Shown: in pieces, positions 49,507 through 58,896 of the stretch
Layout of the letters: each line of letters opens with the position of its first letter
How positions within the stretch are numbered: the first letter of the stretch is position 1
Source: Piscinibacter gummiphilus
GTDB taxonomy: Bacteria > Pseudomonadota > Gammaproteobacteria > Burkholderiales > Burkholderiaceae_C
Assembly: GCF_002116905.1 (NCBI RefSeq)
Contig: NZ_CP015118.1
Location: forward strand, 1,116,001-1,180,000
Direction of reading: 5' to 3'
Length of the DNA: 64,000 nucleotides
Position numbers and translations under genes: made by a program
Notes under the pieces: generated by a model
The model's input: only the letters and a program-made list of their open reading frames with translations
Databases searched by the model: none
Told to the model about the DNA's origin: nothing

Positions 49507-50194
49507 CGACGACGAGGCCCTGGCGCCGCCGCTCGCGCACTACCTCGCCCGCTTCGACTTCGAGCTGAGCGCCGTCACGCGCCCGAGCCTCGCGCTCGCG
49601 CGGCTGGCGGCCGAACGTTTCGACGCGCTGATCCTCGACGGCATGCTGCCCGAGATGGACGGCTTCGCGTTCTGCAAGCAGGTGCGCGGCGGCCAGGACC
49701 CGTGGCGCGAGATCCCGATCCTGATGCTCACTGCGCGCGGTGACCTCACCGACCGCGTGGTGGGCCTCGAGCTGGGCGCCGACGACTACCTCGCCAAGCC
49801 GTTCGAGCCACGCGAACTGGCCGCTCGGCTGCAGACCATCCTGCGCCGCACGCGGCTCGGGCCCGCCGCGGCGGCACCGTCGCCGCTGCTGCGTTTCGAC
49901 GGCGTCGACATCGACACCACACGCCGCCGCGTGACCACGGCCGCCGGGCCGGTGGAGCTGACGAGCACCGAGTACGAGCTGCTGCTGATGCTGGCGAAGG
50001 CGCCGGGCAAGGTGTTCTCGCGCGACGAGATCCTGAACCGCCTGCGCGGCCAGGAGGCCGACCTCTACACCCGTGCGGTGGACATCCTCGTGAGCCGCCT
50101 GCGCCGCAAGCTCGACCCGGTCGAGGCCCTGAAGACGCTGCGCAACGCGGGTTACTGCTTCGCGCTGCCGGCGCGCGGGGAGGAGGGCGCATGA
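49484..50194 (+). CDS. OmpR-family response regulator
   Basis: A 236-residue regulator with a receiver domain (residues 1-120) and a winged helix (~135-230). With the start at 49484 the acidic pocket is DDD at residues 8-10, the phospho-acceptor is Asp52 in LILDGMLPEMDG, and the conserved Lys lies in DYLAKPFEP. Earlier in-frame ATGs at 49463 and 49472 are possible. I prefer 49484 because it puts Asp52 at the canonical place. The gene overlaps the end of the His-rich gene, and its stop overlaps the kinase start by four bases. Confidence 0.92.
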   Translation: MHRLLLIDDDEALAPPLAHYLARFDFELSAVTRPSLALARLAAERFDALILDGMLPEMDGFAFCKQVRGGQDPWREIPILMLTARGDLTDRVVGLELGADDYLAKPFEPRELAARLQTILRRTRLGPAAAAPSPLLRFDGVDIDTTRRRVTTAAGPVELTSTEYELLLMLAKAPGKVFSRDEILNRLRGQEADLYTRAVDILVSRLRRKLDPVEALKTLRNAGYCFALPARGEEGA

Positions 50195-51318
50195 AACATC
50201 CCCACGAGGAGCAGTGGCAGGCCCACACGCAGGCGCGGTTCCGCCACGCGAGGCGCCTGCGCGGGATGCAGACGGAGATCCACGACCTGCACGCTGCGCG
50301 CATGCGCGACTGGCACTGGCGCATGCGCGCGCACCACCGGTGGCACCAGCGCTGGCACCGGCAGCATGCGGTGTTCCGGCATTCGCTGGGCGCGCGGCTG
50401 ATCGCGATCTTCGCCGTGCTGGCGCTGCTCGGCAGTGCCATCCTGTGGACCGCGCTGCAGTCCGACCACGGTTTGTGGTGGGGTGTGCCGCTGCTGCTGT
50501 TCGTGACCGGCCTGGCCTACGGCGGCATCCACCACATGATCCGCCCGTTGCGGATGCTGGCCGCCGGCGCCGAGGCTTTCGGGCGGGGTGACCTGAAGTT
50601 CCGCGTGCCGGTGGTCCGCGGTGACGAGATCGGCGACCTCGCGATGCGCTTCAACCAGATGGCGGCCGACATCCAGGCGATGCTGGACGGCAAGCGTGCG
50701 CTGCTGCTCGCCGTGAGCCACGAGCTGCGCAGCCCGCTCACGCGGGCGCGGCTGCACGCCGAGCTGGTGGACGACGGGCCGTCGAAGGACGCGCTGCTCG
50801 ACGAGTTGGCGCAGATGCGCGAGCTGATCTCGGCGTTGCTCGAGAGCGAACGCCTTGGCAGCGGCCACCGTGCGCTGCAGCTGACGGGCGTGGACCTCGG
50901 CGAGCTGGCGGCGGAACAGGCGCAGACCGGCGTCGAACTCGACACCGAGCCCGAGCTGCCGCTGCTGCAGCTCGACCGCACGCGGGTGCAGCTGCTGCTG
51001 CGCAACCTCGTGCACAACGCGCTGCGCCACAACGACCCGGCTCGCGGTCCGGTGATCGTGTCGGTGGCACGGGACGGCGACGGCGTGCGGGTGTCCGTGC
51101 GCGACCACGGCCCCGGCGTGCCGCCGGACGCGCTGGACCGTCTCGGTCAGCCGTTCTTCCGGCCGGACGAGGCCCGCACCCGCGACAGCGGCGGCGTGGG
51201 CCTCGGGCTGTCCCTGTGCCGGCTGGTCGCGCAGGCGCATGGCAGCCGTCTGGTGTTGCGCAATGCCGAGCCGGGGTTCGAGGCGACAGTGACGTTTCCG
51301 AGGCTCGACAGCCGCTGA
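50191..51318 (+). CDS. Sensor histidine kinase with His-rich N-terminal tail
   Basis: A 375-residue membrane kinase. It begins with about 65 residues carrying 13 His and many Trp and Arg (for example HHRWHQRWHRQH), then membrane helices at ~69-89 and ~94-112 with almost no periplasmic loop between them. A HAMP domain follows (~113-165), then the H-box AVSHELRSPLTR with His177, the N-box LVHNALRHND, and the G-boxes DHGPGVP and GVGLGLS. Because the periplasmic loop is tiny, sensing probably occurs in or under the membrane. The His-rich cytoplasmic tail suggests metal binding (inference). It pairs with the preceding regulator. Confidence 0.92.
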   Translation: MKHPHEEQWQAHTQARFRHARRLRGMQTEIHDLHAARMRDWHWRMRAHHRWHQRWHRQHAVFRHSLGARLIAIFAVLALLGSAILWTALQSDHGLWWGVPLLLFVTGLAYGGIHHMIRPLRMLAAGAEAFGRGDLKFRVPVVRGDEIGDLAMRFNQMAADIQAMLDGKRALLLAVSHELRSPLTRARLHAELVDDGPSKDALLDELAQMRELISALLESERLGSGHRALQLTGVDLGELAAEQAQTGVELDTEPELPLLQLDRTRVQLLLRNLVHNALRHNDPARGPVIVSVARDGDGVRVSVRDHGPGVPPDALDRLGQPFFRPDEARTRDSGGVGLGLSLCRLVAQAHGSRLVLRNAEPGFEATVTFPRLDSR

Positions 51319-51487
51319 CCCCTGGCTCGAACGGCCCAGGGTCCGTGACGGGTCGACCGCACCCGCATGGTCCGAACGTGGTCAGCCCGGTCTCACGTGG
51401 AAACGCGGTGTCGGCCGATGGGAGGTCGGGGCGCCGGCCCGTCCAATGCGATCCGGCAGTCCCACCCAACCCCACCGGATCCGCACC

Positions 51488-52090
51488 ATGAAACTCCAAT
51501 CCCTCCTCGCCGGCGTCGTCCTCGCGCTCGGCAGCACGCTCGCCTCCGCCGCCATCGTGTTCACGCCGACCGGCACCGTCGAACTCGACGCCACGTTCGA
51601 CCCGTCGGGCGCGCTCTTCGCGCCGGGCGCCTACACGTCGGGTGAACTCGGTGTGTTCACCGCGACGGGTCCCGTCGAACTCGCGCTCACCTACCTGGGC
51701 CAGGAGTCCGGCGCCGCCGACGGCGTCGCGCTGGGCTTCGACCGCGTGCTGACCGAACGTTCGCGCATCGGCGACACGCTCGTGGGCGACGCTGCGGCGG
51801 GCGAGGTGCTGCCGTTCCTGTTCTTCGGCTCGAACGGCGGGCTCGCCGCGAACGGCGGCCTCGGCTGGCTCGGCGCGTCGTTCGCCGTGCTGGACCACCA
51901 CGTGACGACGCGCTTCGGCACCTTCGACTACCTGATCGGCTTCGACGACAGCCGCACCCATGGCGACTACGACGACTTCGTCATCGGCCTGCGCAACGTG
52001 TCCGCGGTGCCGGAGCCGGGGGCGCTGCTCGCGCTGTCGGCCGGCCTCGCCGTGATCGGACTGCGGGCGCGCCGCCGCGCGGGGCGGTGA
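51488..52090 (+). CDS. PEP-CTERM sorted surface protein
   Basis: A 200-residue exported protein with a signal peptide (residues 1-22, ASA-A) and the exosortase recognition end: VPEPGALLALSAGLAVIGLR then RARRRAGR, that is PEP, a membrane helix and a basic tail. The middle is beta-rich with IGFDDSRTHGDYDDFVIGL, a pattern common in PEP-CTERM proteins. Its exosortase is not in the window. It is probably an extracellular matrix or floc component. The ATG at 51488 places the signal sequence properly. It converges on the TonB receptor gene. Confidence 0.88.
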   Translation: MKLQSLLAGVVLALGSTLASAAIVFTPTGTVELDATFDPSGALFAPGAYTSGELGVFTATGPVELALTYLGQESGAADGVALGFDRVLTERSRIGDTLVGDAAAGEVLPFLFFGSNGGLAANGGLGWLGASFAVLDHHVTTRFGTFDYLIGFDDSRTHGDYDDFVIGLRNVSAVPEPGALLALSAGLAVIGLRARRRAGR

Positions 52091-52100
52091 CCGCGCGCGC

Positions 52101-54275
52101 TCAGAACCGGTAGGTCGCCGTCGCCACCACCTTGCGCTTCTCGCCGTACCAGCAGTAGCCCGACGAGTCGCACGATGCGACGTACGACTTGTCGGCGATG
52201 TTGCTCACGTTCAGGCCCACGCGCCAGTCGCCGGTGTCGTAGCTGACCATGGCGTCGGCGAGGGTCACCGACGGCACCCACACGGTGTCGGTGCCGTCGG
52301 AGGTCTTGCCCTGGTACCGGACGCCGAGGCCCGCCTTCAGGCCGCGCACGCCGTAGGGATCGAACTTGTGCAGCACCCACGCCGACGCGGCGTTCTCGGG
52401 GACGAAGGCGACGTGCGTGTCCGTCTCGTCGTCCTTCGCCGACAGGCGCGTGTAGGCCGCGGTGAAGTCCCATGCGCCGAGGTTCGCGGCGGCCTCGAGT
52501 TCGAGGCCCTTCGTGGTGATGGGCGCGCTCTCGATCTGGTTCAGCGGGTTGGCCGGATCGCCCTTGAGCCGGTTCTTCTCCTGCAGGTGGAACACCGCGG
52601 CGGTGGCGCGCAGGTTCTGGCGCTCGGGCGACCACTTCACGCCGGCCTCGACCTGCTGGCCGCGCTTCGGCTCGAACACGCGGCCGGTGAGGTCGGCACC
52701 CTGGGCCTCGAACGACTCGGAGTAGCTCGCGTACGGCGACCAGCCGCCATCGGCGAGGTACACCGCGCCGAGGTTCTTCGTCCACGCATCGACCTTCTGC
52801 GTCGTGCCGGCCGACTCCGTCTTCGCGTCGTCGTAGCGCAGGCCCGCGGTGAGGGCCCAGCGGCCCACGCGGATGCGATCGAGGACGAGGAAGCCCAGCT
52901 GCTGCACCTTCGGCTGCGAGTGCGATGCGGCTGCCTCGTCGAGGGTGGCCGGGGGCTGGAACGTGCCGTAGGTGGGCGTGTAGACGTCGATCAGGCCGGC
53001 GTCGCCTTCGATGTAGCTGTCGGTGCGGCGATAGCGCAGCAGGTCGACCCCGGTCACGAGCGTGTGGGCCACCGGACCGGTCTGGAACTTCCCTTCGAGC
53101 AGCAGGTCGCCCGCGGTGGTGAGCGTGCGGCCCTCGTCGATGGCCCAGGCGCGGCCGAGGTAGCGGCCGTTCACGGGGTCGGGTGTGCCGGTGCCGTCGA
53201 GGAAGCCCAGCCACCACGCGGAGTACATGCTCTTGAGCTCGCGCTTGCTGTCATCGTGGCGCAGGTCGTTGCGCAGGGTCCAGCCGCCGCCCAGGTCCTG
53301 CTCGAATTCGTAGCCGAGGCGCGAGCGGGTGCCGGTGTTGCCGTCCCAGCCGGGTTCGCTGATGAAGCGGTTGATCGGGATGGTGCCGTGCGGTCCCGGC
53401 GTGAGCGTGCCCACCGTCGGCAGGAACGCGTCGTTGTTGCCGTAGTTGTCGCGCTGGTACTCGCCGTACACGGTGAGCTTCGTGCCGGCGCGCGGCTTCC
53501 ACGTGAGCGACGGTGCGAGGAACACGCGCTGGTAGTCGGCATCGTCCACCTGCGTGCCCGTGTCGAGGCCCAGGCCCACCATGCGGTACAGCAGGGTGCC
53601 GGTTTCGTCGATCGCGCCGGTGAAATCGGCCGAGACCTGCTTGCGCTGTTCGTTGCCCAGCTCGACGTTGACCTCGCGGTGGGCCGTGGCCTGGGGCCGC
53701 TTGGACACGAGGTTCACGAGACCGCCGGGCCCCGACTGGCCGGCCACGATCGAACTCGGCCCGCGCAGCACCTCGACGCGCTCGTAGCCGTACAGCTCGT
53801 CGAGCGGTTCGGCGAACCAGGTCTGGCCCTGGCGCAGGCCGTTGAGGAGCACCGTGGCCTTGCTCCCGCGGATCACGAAGTACTCCGTGGTGTTGCGTGC
53901 GCCGTAGATGCCGGTGGTGACACCGGCCGAGTAGCGCAGCGCGTCCTGCACCGCGCTCACGCCCTGGTCGACGATCTGGTCCCGCGGGATCACCGAGATG
54001 GCCTGGGCCACTTCGTTGATGGGCGTGTCGGACTTGGTGGCCGTGGCGCTGCGCTGCGCGACGTAGCCCTGCACCGGGCCGTTGGCGGTTTCGGCTTCGG
54101 AGGTGGACCGCACGCGGACGGCCGGCAGCGTGGCGCCGGGCTGGGCGTCCGGCGCCGAAGTGCCGGCCTGGGCGTGTGCGAGCGCAAAGCCCGAGAGGCC
54201 GAGCAGGCCGAGGGCGATGTGACGGAGTGCGAAGGGAGGAAGAAGCGAGCGGAGGCCGAGCGGGGGCGTCGTCAT
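52101..54275 (-). CDS. TonB-dependent siderophore receptor
   Basis: A 724-residue outer-membrane receptor with a signal peptide (residues 1-36, AHA-Q), a plug domain (DTPINEVAQAISVIPRDQIV ... ALRYSAGVTTGIYG ... VLLNGLRQG), a beta-barrel and the terminal aromatic residue (TATYRF). The Cys pair in ASCDSSGYCWYGEKR near the end is typical of ferric hydroxamate-type receptors (FhuE/FoxA group). It lacks the N-terminal signalling domain of FpvA/FecA, so it does not signal to an ECF sigma factor. A Fur-like palindrome lies 125 bases upstream of the ATG. Confidence 0.93.
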   Translation of the reverse strand: MTTPPLGLRSLLPPFALRHIALGLLGLSGFALAHAQAGTSAPDAQPGATLPAVRVRSTSEAETANGPVQGYVAQRSATATKSDTPINEVAQAISVIPRDQIVDQGVSAVQDALRYSAGVTTGIYGARNTTEYFVIRGSKATVLLNGLRQGQTWFAEPLDELYGYERVEVLRGPSSIVAGQSGPGGLVNLVSKRPQATAHREVNVELGNEQRKQVSADFTGAIDETGTLLYRMVGLGLDTGTQVDDADYQRVFLAPSLTWKPRAGTKLTVYGEYQRDNYGNNDAFLPTVGTLTPGPHGTIPINRFISEPGWDGNTGTRSRLGYEFEQDLGGGWTLRNDLRHDDSKRELKSMYSAWWLGFLDGTGTPDPVNGRYLGRAWAIDEGRTLTTAGDLLLEGKFQTGPVAHTLVTGVDLLRYRRTDSYIEGDAGLIDVYTPTYGTFQPPATLDEAAASHSQPKVQQLGFLVLDRIRVGRWALTAGLRYDDAKTESAGTTQKVDAWTKNLGAVYLADGGWSPYASYSESFEAQGADLTGRVFEPKRGQQVEAGVKWSPERQNLRATAAVFHLQEKNRLKGDPANPLNQIESAPITTKGLELEAAANLGAWDFTAAYTRLSAKDDETDTHVAFVPENAASAWVLHKFDPYGVRGLKAGLGVRYQGKTSDGTDTVWVPSVTLADAMVSYDTGDWRVGLNVSNIADKSYVASCDSSGYCWYGEKRKVVATATYRF

Positions 54276-54399
54276 GTCGAACCAGGCGGAGTTGGGAAGG
54301 TCGGGGCGTTCCGGTCCGCCGGGGCGGAGGAACGGTGACGGCGGGCAACTGCGGCTGGCCGGGCGTGCCGTGAGGGCGCGCGGAATGTCGGATCATGGC

Positions 54400-54424
54400 C
54401 CATTTGCGAATCATTCGCAAATGG
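54400..54424. promoter_or_regulatory. Fur-box-like palindrome before the siderophore receptor
   Basis: A perfect inverted repeat: CCATTTGCGAA (54400-54410), spacer TCA, TTCGCAAATGG (54414-54424). The core resembles the GATAATGATAATCATTATC Fur consensus as used by betaproteobacterial siderophore genes, where GCGAATcATTcGC variants occur. It lies 125 bases upstream of the minus-strand receptor start, so iron repression is expected. It also lies 182 bases upstream of the plus-strand GntR gene. Confidence 0.65.
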
Positions 54425-54467
54425 AATCGATCCCGGCGAGGACCAGCGGCCACACATCCGATGCGCC

Positions 54468-54481
54468 TGATATCGATATCA
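54468..54481. promoter_or_regulatory. LacI-type operator upstream of the GntR-SMP-30 pair
   Basis: A perfect 14-base palindrome TGATATCGATATCA with a central CG, as in LacI-family operators. It matches the two sites at 58779-58806. A weaker relative, TGGAATCGATCCCG, lies at 54422-54435, overlapping the Fur-like element. The region 54276-54605 (330 bases) otherwise holds no gene. This site lies 125 bases before the gntR start. Confidence 0.62.
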
Positions 54482-54605
54482 GTAGTTTCGCGGATGACGC
54501 TCGTCCGTGGAAACGTAGATTGATGCCCCGTGGATGCCGAAGGTGGCAGGCGGGCGGCCGGCGATGCGTGGGGTCGCTCGACTGTCCATTTCACGAGGGA
54601 AAACG

Positions 54606-55373
54606 ATGCATGCGACAGACAGTGCGGTGAACGGCAGGGTGATCGTGGGCTGGACGGGCGGAGAGATCCGTCCGGACGCGGTCGCACGCGCGCACGGCCC
54701 ACGCCTGGCTGAACTGTTAACGGTACGAATTTCGGAGGGCCGCCTGTCCGCGGGCGACCGCTTGCCCACGCAGGCGGACCTGATGAAGGAATTCGGCGTC
54801 AGCCGCAACAGCATCCGGGAGGCCATCAGCCACCTGCAGGAACGCGGGCTTGTGGTCACGCACCATGGCATCGGCACCTTCGTCGCTGGCACGGCCGAGC
54901 GGCTCGCGCCGTTGCGGGATGCGGACCCGGATGGCGACGGGGCCTGCCTCTGCGAGCTGCAACTCGGCATTGAGTCCGAGGTGGCCGCGCTGGCGGCCGC
55001 CCGCCGTTCACCCGAGAGCCTGCAGGCGATGCGGGCGGCGCTGCTCGAGTTCGAGCAGGCGGCGTTGCAGGGCACGGATGCCACGGGCCCCGAGGAGAGG
55101 CTGCACGCCGAGTTCGGCCGCGCCTGCCGCAGCGCCCACATCCGCGCGTTGCTGGAGCAGGTGGTGGCCACGCTCGCGCCGCGCTGGCGCCTCCACCTCG
55201 CGGGGCTGCGCCGCGCCGAACGGTTGCGCCACATGCAGCAGCTGCATGCGCGCTACGCCCGCGTCGTGGCGGCCATCGGCGAACAGGACGGCGAGTCCGC
55301 GCGGCTCGCCATGCGCGAGCTGCTGGCGAGCCGCAGCCCGGCATCCATCCCGGACCCCTACCTTCCCGGCTGA
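54606..55373 (+). CDS. FadR-subfamily GntR transcriptional regulator
   Basis: A 255-residue regulator with a winged-helix N-domain (ISEGRLSAGDRLPTQADLMK, FGVSRNSIREAISHL, GLVVTHHGIGTFV) and an all-helical FCD ligand domain with metal-binding-type His residues (HAEFGRACRS, RHMQQLHARY). FCD regulators sense sugar acids or related carboxylates. It lies directly upstream of the SMP-30 gene and near a sugar-acid dehydratase, so a sugar-acid or aldarate ligand is likely. The ATG at 54606 has the RBS GAGGGA. Upstream in-frame sequence up to 54534 does not fit the family. Confidence 0.88.
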   Translation: MHATDSAVNGRVIVGWTGGEIRPDAVARAHGPRLAELLTVRISEGRLSAGDRLPTQADLMKEFGVSRNSIREAISHLQERGLVVTHHGIGTFVAGTAERLAPLRDADPDGDGACLCELQLGIESEVAALAAARRSPESLQAMRAALLEFEQAALQGTDATGPEERLHAEFGRACRSAHIRALLEQVVATLAPRWRLHLAGLRRAERLRHMQQLHARYARVVAAIGEQDGESARLAMRELLASRSPASIPDPYLPG

Positions 55374-55423
55374 CCCAGCGGGTACATCACTCGGCCTCGC
55401 GCCGGCACCTACGGAGAAAAACG

Positions 55424-56530
<1,107 letters not shown>

Positions 56531-56545
56531 TCGCGCCGAGGCGCC

Positions 56546-57541
56546 TCAATCGAACTTCGCCTTCGACTCCTTCACCACACGGGCCCAGCGGTCCTTCTCG
56601 GTGCGGATGAAGGTGCCGAACTGCGCCGGCGAACTCGGGCGCGGTTCGGCCCCCATCTTCGCGAGCCGCGCCTGCATGTCGGGCGTGGCGAGCGTCTTCT
56701 CCACGGCCGCGTGCAGCGCGGCGACGATCGCGGGCGGCGTGCCGGCCGGTGCGGCGATGCCCTGGTAGGAGCCGGTCTCGAAGTCCGCGAGGCCGGCGGC
56801 CTCCGCGACCGTGGGCACGTCGGGCGCCGAGGCGAAACGCTTCGCGCTCGAGATGGCGAGCACCTTCAGCTTGCCGCCCTGCACCAGCGGCCACGTGGCC
56901 ACCATGCCGTTGAACATCACGTCGGCCTGTCCCGCCGCGACGTCGTTGAGCGCCTGCGCGCCGCCCTTGTACGGGATGTACGACCAGCTCACGCCGGTGC
57001 GCAGCGCGAACTCGATGCCCGCGAGGTGGTTCGCGCCGCCCGTGCCCGAGATCGCGAAGTTGACCTGGTCCGGCTTCGACTTCGCGAGCGCGATGAGTTC
57101 GCGTGCGTCCTTCACCGGCAGCGTGGGCGTGACCGCCAGCAGGTGCGGCGAGTAGGCCACGAGCGCCACGGGCGCGAAGTCCTTGACCGGATCGAATGGC
57201 AGCTGCGGGAAGACGCTGGGGGCGATGGCGAGCGAGCCGATGTCGGTCAGCAGCAGCGTGAGGCCGTCGGCCGGGGACTTGGCGACCAGGTCCGCGCCGA
57301 GGTTGCCGGTGGCGCCCGCGCGGTTCTCCACGATCACGTTCGCGCCCAGCAGCTCGGACAGCTTCGGGGCGAGCAGCCGCGCGAGCACGTCGGACGTGCC
57401 CCCCGCCGGGTTCGGCACGATGATGCGGACGATCTTGCCGGAGAGCGTGGCGTTCGCGGGCGCGGTGGCCCAGGCGGGCAACACGGCGGATGCGGCGGCG
57501 AGGCCGACCAGGTGGCGGCGTTGGCGTGCGTAGGGAAGCAT
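56546..57541 (-). CDS. Bug-family periplasmic solute-binding protein (TctC-like)
   Basis: A 331-residue exported protein with a signal peptide (about residues 1-27) and the Bug/TctC pattern: RIIVPNPAGGTSDVLARLLA, VIVENRAGATGNLGADLVAK, and YKGGAQALNDVAAGQADVMF. It binds small carboxylates for a tripartite tricarboxylate transporter. TctA and TctB membrane partners are not in the window, so it is an orphan, as is common in Burkholderiales. It follows the dehydratase gene in the same direction with a 62-base gap, so its ligand may be a sugar acid (inference). Confidence 0.92.
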   Translation of the reverse strand: MLPYARQRRHLVGLAAASAVLPAWATAPANATLSGKIVRIIVPNPAGGTSDVLARLLAPKLSELLGANVIVENRAGATGNLGADLVAKSPADGLTLLLTDIGSLAIAPSVFPQLPFDPVKDFAPVALVAYSPHLLAVTPTLPVKDARELIALAKSKPDQVNFAISGTGGANHLAGIEFALRTGVSWSYIPYKGGAQALNDVAAGQADVMFNGMVATWPLVQGGKLKVLAISSAKRFASAPDVPTVAEAAGLADFETGSYQGIAAPAGTPPAIVAALHAAVEKTLATPDMQARLAKMGAEPRPSSPAQFGTFIRTEKDRWARVVKESKAKFD

Positions 57542-57603
57542 GGGGACTCCTCGCGTTGGGGGTCGGGGTGGAGAAGGGGCGCCCGGACGGCGCCCCGGGG
57601 GAA

Positions 57604-58758
57604 TCACGGGCGTTCGCCGATCTCGACGGTCTCGCGGGTCCAGCGGCGGGCCTGCTCGCTGAGGGTCAGGCCGAGGCCGGGGCGGGTGGGAACCAGCATG
57701 CGGCCGTCGCGGATCTGCAGGCGTTCCTCGAACAGCGGTTCGAGCCAGTCGAAGTGTTCGACCCACGGCTCGGTCGCGTAGATGGCGGCCAGGTGCACGT
57801 GCAGCTCCATCGCGAAGTGCGGGCCCAGCATCAGCCCGGCGTGTTCGGCCAGCGCGGCGATCTTCAGGAACGGCGTGATGCCGCCGACCCGTGGGGCGTC
57901 GGGCATCAGGTAGTCGGCGGCGCGGGTGCGGATCAGCTCCGCGTGTTCGCCGGCGCTCGTGAGCATCTCGCCCGTGGCGATGGGTGTCTCGAACGCGGTG
58001 CACAGCGCGGCGTGGCCCTCGTTGTCGTAGGCATCGAGTGGCTCCTCGATCCACACGAGGTTGTACGGCTCGAGGGCGCGGCACATGCGCTGTGCCGCCG
58101 GGCGCGTCCACTGCTGGTTCGCGTCGACCATCAGCGGCGCTTCGTCGCCGAGCGCCTTGCGCACCGCCTCGACGCGGGCCAGGTCCTGGCGGCCGTCGGG
58201 GTGGCCCACCTTCAGCTTGATGCCGCCGATGCCGCGTTCGCGGGAGGCGAGCGCGTTGGTCACCAGCTGGTCGAGCGGCGTGTGCAGGAAGCCGCCCGAG
58301 GTGTTGTAGCAGGCGACCGATTCGCGCTGCGCGCCCAGCAGCTTCGACAGCGACAGGCCCGCGCGGCGCGCCTTCATGTCGTACAGCGCCACGTCGAACG
58401 CGCCGATGGCCTGCGTGGCCAGGCCGCTGCGTCCCACCGAGGCGCCGGCCCAGCACAGCTTGGTCCACAGCCGGGCGATGTCGTTCGGGTCCTCGCCGAG
58501 CAGGGCCGGCGCCACCTCCTTCGCATGGGCGAACTGGCCGGGACCGCCCGCGCGCTTGGCGTAGCTGAGGCCCAGGCCGCGGTGGCCGTCCCGGGTCTCG
58601 ACCTCGGCGAACAGCATCGCGATCTCGGTCATCGGCTTCTGCCGTCCGGTCAGCACCTTGGCGTCGCTGATGGGCTGGGCGAGCGGCAGGTAGCAGGAGG
58701 ACAGGCGGATCCAGGCGATGGCGTCCGGGGAGGAGGAGGGGATCAGGGAGGCGGTCAT
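57604..58758 (-). CDS. Enolase-superfamily dehydratase, probably L-talarate/galactarate dehydratase
   Basis: A 384-residue mandelate racemase/muconate lactonizing family enzyme. The catalytic set is visible: K181-L-K183 in GIKLKVGHPD, metal ligands Asp212 (VDANQQW), Glu238 (WIEEPL) and Glu264 (TGEML), and the base His314 (GPHFAME). All of these are exactly 14 positions lower than Lys197, Asp226, Glu252, Glu278 and His328 known for the Salmonella talarate/galactarate dehydratase. This supports that function over mandelate or muconate chemistry. It would dehydrate an aldarate to its 5-keto-4-deoxy product. Two operators lie 21-48 bases before the start, so strong control is expected. Confidence 0.87.
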   Translation of the reverse strand: MTASLIPSSSPDAIAWIRLSSCYLPLAQPISDAKVLTGRQKPMTEIAMLFAEVETRDGHRGLGLSYAKRAGGPGQFAHAKEVAPALLGEDPNDIARLWTKLCWAGASVGRSGLATQAIGAFDVALYDMKARRAGLSLSKLLGAQRESVACYNTSGGFLHTPLDQLVTNALASRERGIGGIKLKVGHPDGRQDLARVEAVRKALGDEAPLMVDANQQWTRPAAQRMCRALEPYNLVWIEEPLDAYDNEGHAALCTAFETPIATGEMLTSAGEHAELIRTRAADYLMPDAPRVGGITPFLKIAALAEHAGLMLGPHFAMELHVHLAAIYATEPWVEHFDWLEPLFEERLQIRDGRMLVPTRPGLGLTLSEQARRWTRETVEIGERP

Positions 58759-58778
58759 GACAAACGCTCGGAAGTGGG

Positions 58779-58806
58779 TGACATCGATATCATGGTATCG
58801 ATGTCA
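58779..58806. promoter_or_regulatory. Tandem LacI-type operators between the dehydratase and lacI genes
   Basis: Two abutting 14-base sites: TGACATCGATATCA (58779-58792) and TGGTATCGATGTCA (58793-58806). Together they form a larger inverted repeat with arms TGACATCGATA and TATCGATGTCA. Both fit TG(N2)ATCGAT(N2)CA, as does the site at 54468. They lie 20 bases upstream of the dehydratase start and 90 bases upstream of the lacI start. Confidence 0.75.
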
Positions 58807-58846
58807 TTTTGGCGTTGTCAAGCGGGTCGCCCCGCATCCCGGATCG

Positions 58847-58861
58847 CCGGAAACGTTCCGG
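58847..58861. promoter_or_regulatory. Second palindrome before lacI, possible autoregulatory site
   Basis: CCGGAA-ACG-TTCCGG forms a 6-3-6 inverted repeat with the AACGTT core common in LacI-family operators. It lies 35 bases before the lacI ATG. It does not match the TG(N2)ATCGAT(N2)CA sites. Confidence 0.4.
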
Positions 58862-58896
58862 AAACCCGCGCGCACGTAAAATCGGCGCACCACCCG

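Noticed and set aside
51319..51400. Terminator after the sensor kinase
   Set aside because: A short CCCTGG/CCAGGG inverted repeat exists but has no T-run and only six pairs, so I do not call it.
56546..58468. Extension of the Bug gene to 640 codons
   Set aside because: The added N-terminal part is an out-of-frame reading of the dehydratase gene. The signal peptide of the Bug protein starts at 57541.
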